Source: JANMAT01 sp031359995 (GTDB lineage Bacteria > Actinomycetota > Acidimicrobiia > Acidimicrobiales > Ilumatobacteraceae). Taken from it: a stretch of 55,513 nt of DNA. The notes beneath the pieces are model-generated. The model worked only from the letters and a program-made list of their open reading frames with translations, did not search any database and was not told where the DNA came from. This document shows positions 54,635-55,513 of this stretch, piece after piece (the first letter of the stretch is position 1; each line of letters begins with the position of its first letter). The position numbers and the translations under genes are program-made. Where the stretch lies: the NCBI GenBank assembly GCA_031359995.1, contig JANMAT010000023.1:1-55513 (forward strand), read 5' to 3'.

Positions 54635-55129
54635 GTGCTCGATCGGGTGGCGCTGGCCGACTTCGACGCGTTCGCCCACGGCGAGCAGCTGATCGCCGGC
54701 TGCGTCGTGCGCAACGTGAGCGACGCCCGCCATGCCGCGTCCACGGCGCGCCGGGTAAGCGTTGCGCTGCTGGTCCTCGTCGCGCTGCCGGTGGCGATCC
54801 TGGCGCTGGCCCAGGTGGGCGTCGTGTGGATCGGCGCGATGTTCGTGATCGCTCCCGCCGTTGCGCTCGGGTACCGAAACCTGGCCGGTCTGTCGGTGAA
54901 GCCGAAGGTGCTCCATGCCATCGTCACCGAGCGGTTGCTCCTGCTCGTCGATGCAAGCCGTGAGGGCGAGGCACCGATGGTCGACCACGCCTACTCGCGT
55001 CTTACGCTGGCCGAGATCCGGGTCAAGGGTGGTCGCCTGACGATGACGAGCACGGGCAGCCCGATCAAGCTGCTCGCCGATCCCGACGATGCCCAGCAGC
55101 TGGCCGCGCTGTTGCCGCTCCCAAGCTAG
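54635..55129 (+). CDS. Small two-helix membrane protein of unknown function
   Basis: About 164 residues. Soluble N-terminal ~40 residues, two close membrane helices (SVALLVLVALPVAILALAQV, VVWIGAMFVIAPAVALGY), then a soluble C-terminal domain (VLHAIVTERLLLLVDASREG, SRLTLAEIRVKGGRLTMTST) that could be a PH-like fold. GTG at 54635 is chosen, with a CACCAT hexamer 5 bases upstream; GTG at 54620 is an alternative. Its stop TAG shares the CTAG tetramer with the convergent HNH gene. Confidence 0.7.
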   Translation: MLDRVALADFDAFAHGEQLIAGCVVRNVSDARHAASTARRVSVALLVLVALPVAILALAQVGVVWIGAMFVIAPAVALGYRNLAGLSVKPKVLHAIVTERLLLLVDASREGEAPMVDHAYSRLTLAEIRVKGGRLTMTSTGSPIKLLADPDDAQQLAALLPLPS

Positions 55130-55513
55130 GTGATCTCGGTGCCGTCGGGTCGGTAGGTGTGCCAGCGTCCATCGGGGTCACGCCAGGTGCGGAACCCGCG
55201 TCGGGATTTCAACCGGTTGTGGACACCGCAGCGGGGGCTGCCGTTGTGTTGGTCGCTGGGGCCGCCGTCGTCCCATTCGTCGATGTGGTCGCTCTCGCAT
55301 CGGCTGCTGGGGATGTCGCAGCCGCGGTGATCGCAGTGCTGGCGTTGGAGCTTCACCGCTTCGGCGGCTGGCCCGGTGAAGAGGCGTCGTCGTCGCCCCA
55401 GGTCGATCACGACTCCGGCGGAGTCGAACACCACGCGCCGCACGTACCCGTGGAACGCGGCAGCGAGGATGTCGTCACCCGCGAGTGGGTCACCGCGGTC
55501 ACTCTCACACCGG
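55126..55513 (-). CDS. 13E12/DUF222-type HNH endonuclease, 3' part (runs off the window)
   Basis: The frame is open from the window edge (55513) to 55126 and encodes about 128 residues of the C-terminal part of a DUF222 protein. Seen are the segment AAAFHGYVRRVVFDSAGVV, then the HNH nuclease with zinc cysteines: CDHRGCDIPSSRCESDHIDE and QHNGSPRCGVHNRLKSRRGF. Common in actinobacterial genomes in many copies; function uncertain, possibly mobile. Confidence 0.85.
   Translation of the reverse strand, partial: RCESDRGDPLAGDDILAAAFHGYVRRVVFDSAGVVIDLGRRRRLFTGPAAEAVKLQRQHCDHRGCDIPSSRCESDHIDEWDDGGPSDQHNGSPRCGVHNRLKSRRGFRTWRDPDGRWHTYRPDGTEIT

Noticed and set aside
1..55513. rRNA, tRNA, CRISPR array, prophage or plasmid replication genes
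   Set aside because: Looked for by eye on both strands; none could be supported.

Overview
The window reads as one contiguous stretch of a very GC-rich actinobacterial chromosome. The best guess is a member of the Acidimicrobiia (Iamia/Ilumatobacter-like). This is inferred from the strong G/C third-position bias, the HU protein with a mycobacterial-type PAKKA tail, the 13E12/DUF222-HNH gene at the right edge, the many F420/LLM, SDR, Rieske and CaiB genes, and promoters of TAnnnT type placed 6-8 nt before start codons. No rRNA, tRNA, CRISPR array, phage or plasmid replication module was seen. Genes are dense, with many ATGA/GTGA stop-start overlaps.

Layout. 1-1.3 kb: VOC / ArsR / SRPBCC operon. 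1.3-8.5 kb (minus strand): a seven-gene operon of acyl-CoA dehydrogenase, SDR, ThuA-like protein, E1-alpha, E1-beta, AcoX and E2, i.e. an acetoin/2-oxoacid dehydrogenase complex without an E3. 8.6-13.6 kb: TetR, SnoaL-like and SDR genes, then an SDR-SDR-VOC-SDR operon. 13.7-17.3 kb: cold-shock protein with a strong terminator, SHOCT-like protein, adenylate kinase, SnoaL, PPOX, a second ThuA and a HAD phosphatase. 17.3-17.9 kb: a decayed patch with a TetR remnant and a frameshifted cupin. 17.9-20.2 kb: thioredoxin-reductase-like/methyltransferase fusion facing its probable XRE-cupin regulator. 20.3-25.3 kb: Tat-exported protein, LuxR-type two-component system and a frameshifted MMPL transporter. 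25.3-30.4 kb: Rieske oxygenase with a small partner protein, ABM monooxygenase, TIM-barrel isomerase, and a DUF35 / thiolase-like / VOC operon. 30.4-33.5 kb: large beta-propeller surface protein ending in a module of alien codon usage, then a broken IS982-type transposase. 33.6-41.5 kb: DinB, DsrE/HxlR pair, DHA2 efflux pump, DMT permease with histidine-rich tail, CMD and CaiB CoA-transferase, thioesterase, and a toxin-antitoxin relic. 41.5-48.8 kb: secreted propeller, a second Rieske/small-protein pair, enoyl-CoA hydratase, TetR/P450 divergon and a kinase-LLM fusion. 48.9-55.5 kb: HU, IlvD/EDD dehydratase, APH-like kinase, DHFR-like, DoxX, tandem GNAT, a membrane protein and the partial HNH gene.

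The theme is oxidative, CoA-dependent catabolism of unknown, probably cyclic or lipid-like, substrates under many local repressors. Points most worth a second look are: (i) two loci in which a Rieske oxygenase is translationally coupled to an unrecognised 73-88 residue protein of one new-looking family, one of them with half of its Rieske cluster deleted and a DosR-like box upstream; (ii) a 17-bp operator-like motif shared by four promoters; (iii) a C-terminal surface-protein module whose codon usage flips completely within one reading frame; and (iv) several single-base frameshifts and gene relics, which could be real decay or assembly errors. All functions are assigned by reading motifs only; no database search was possible.
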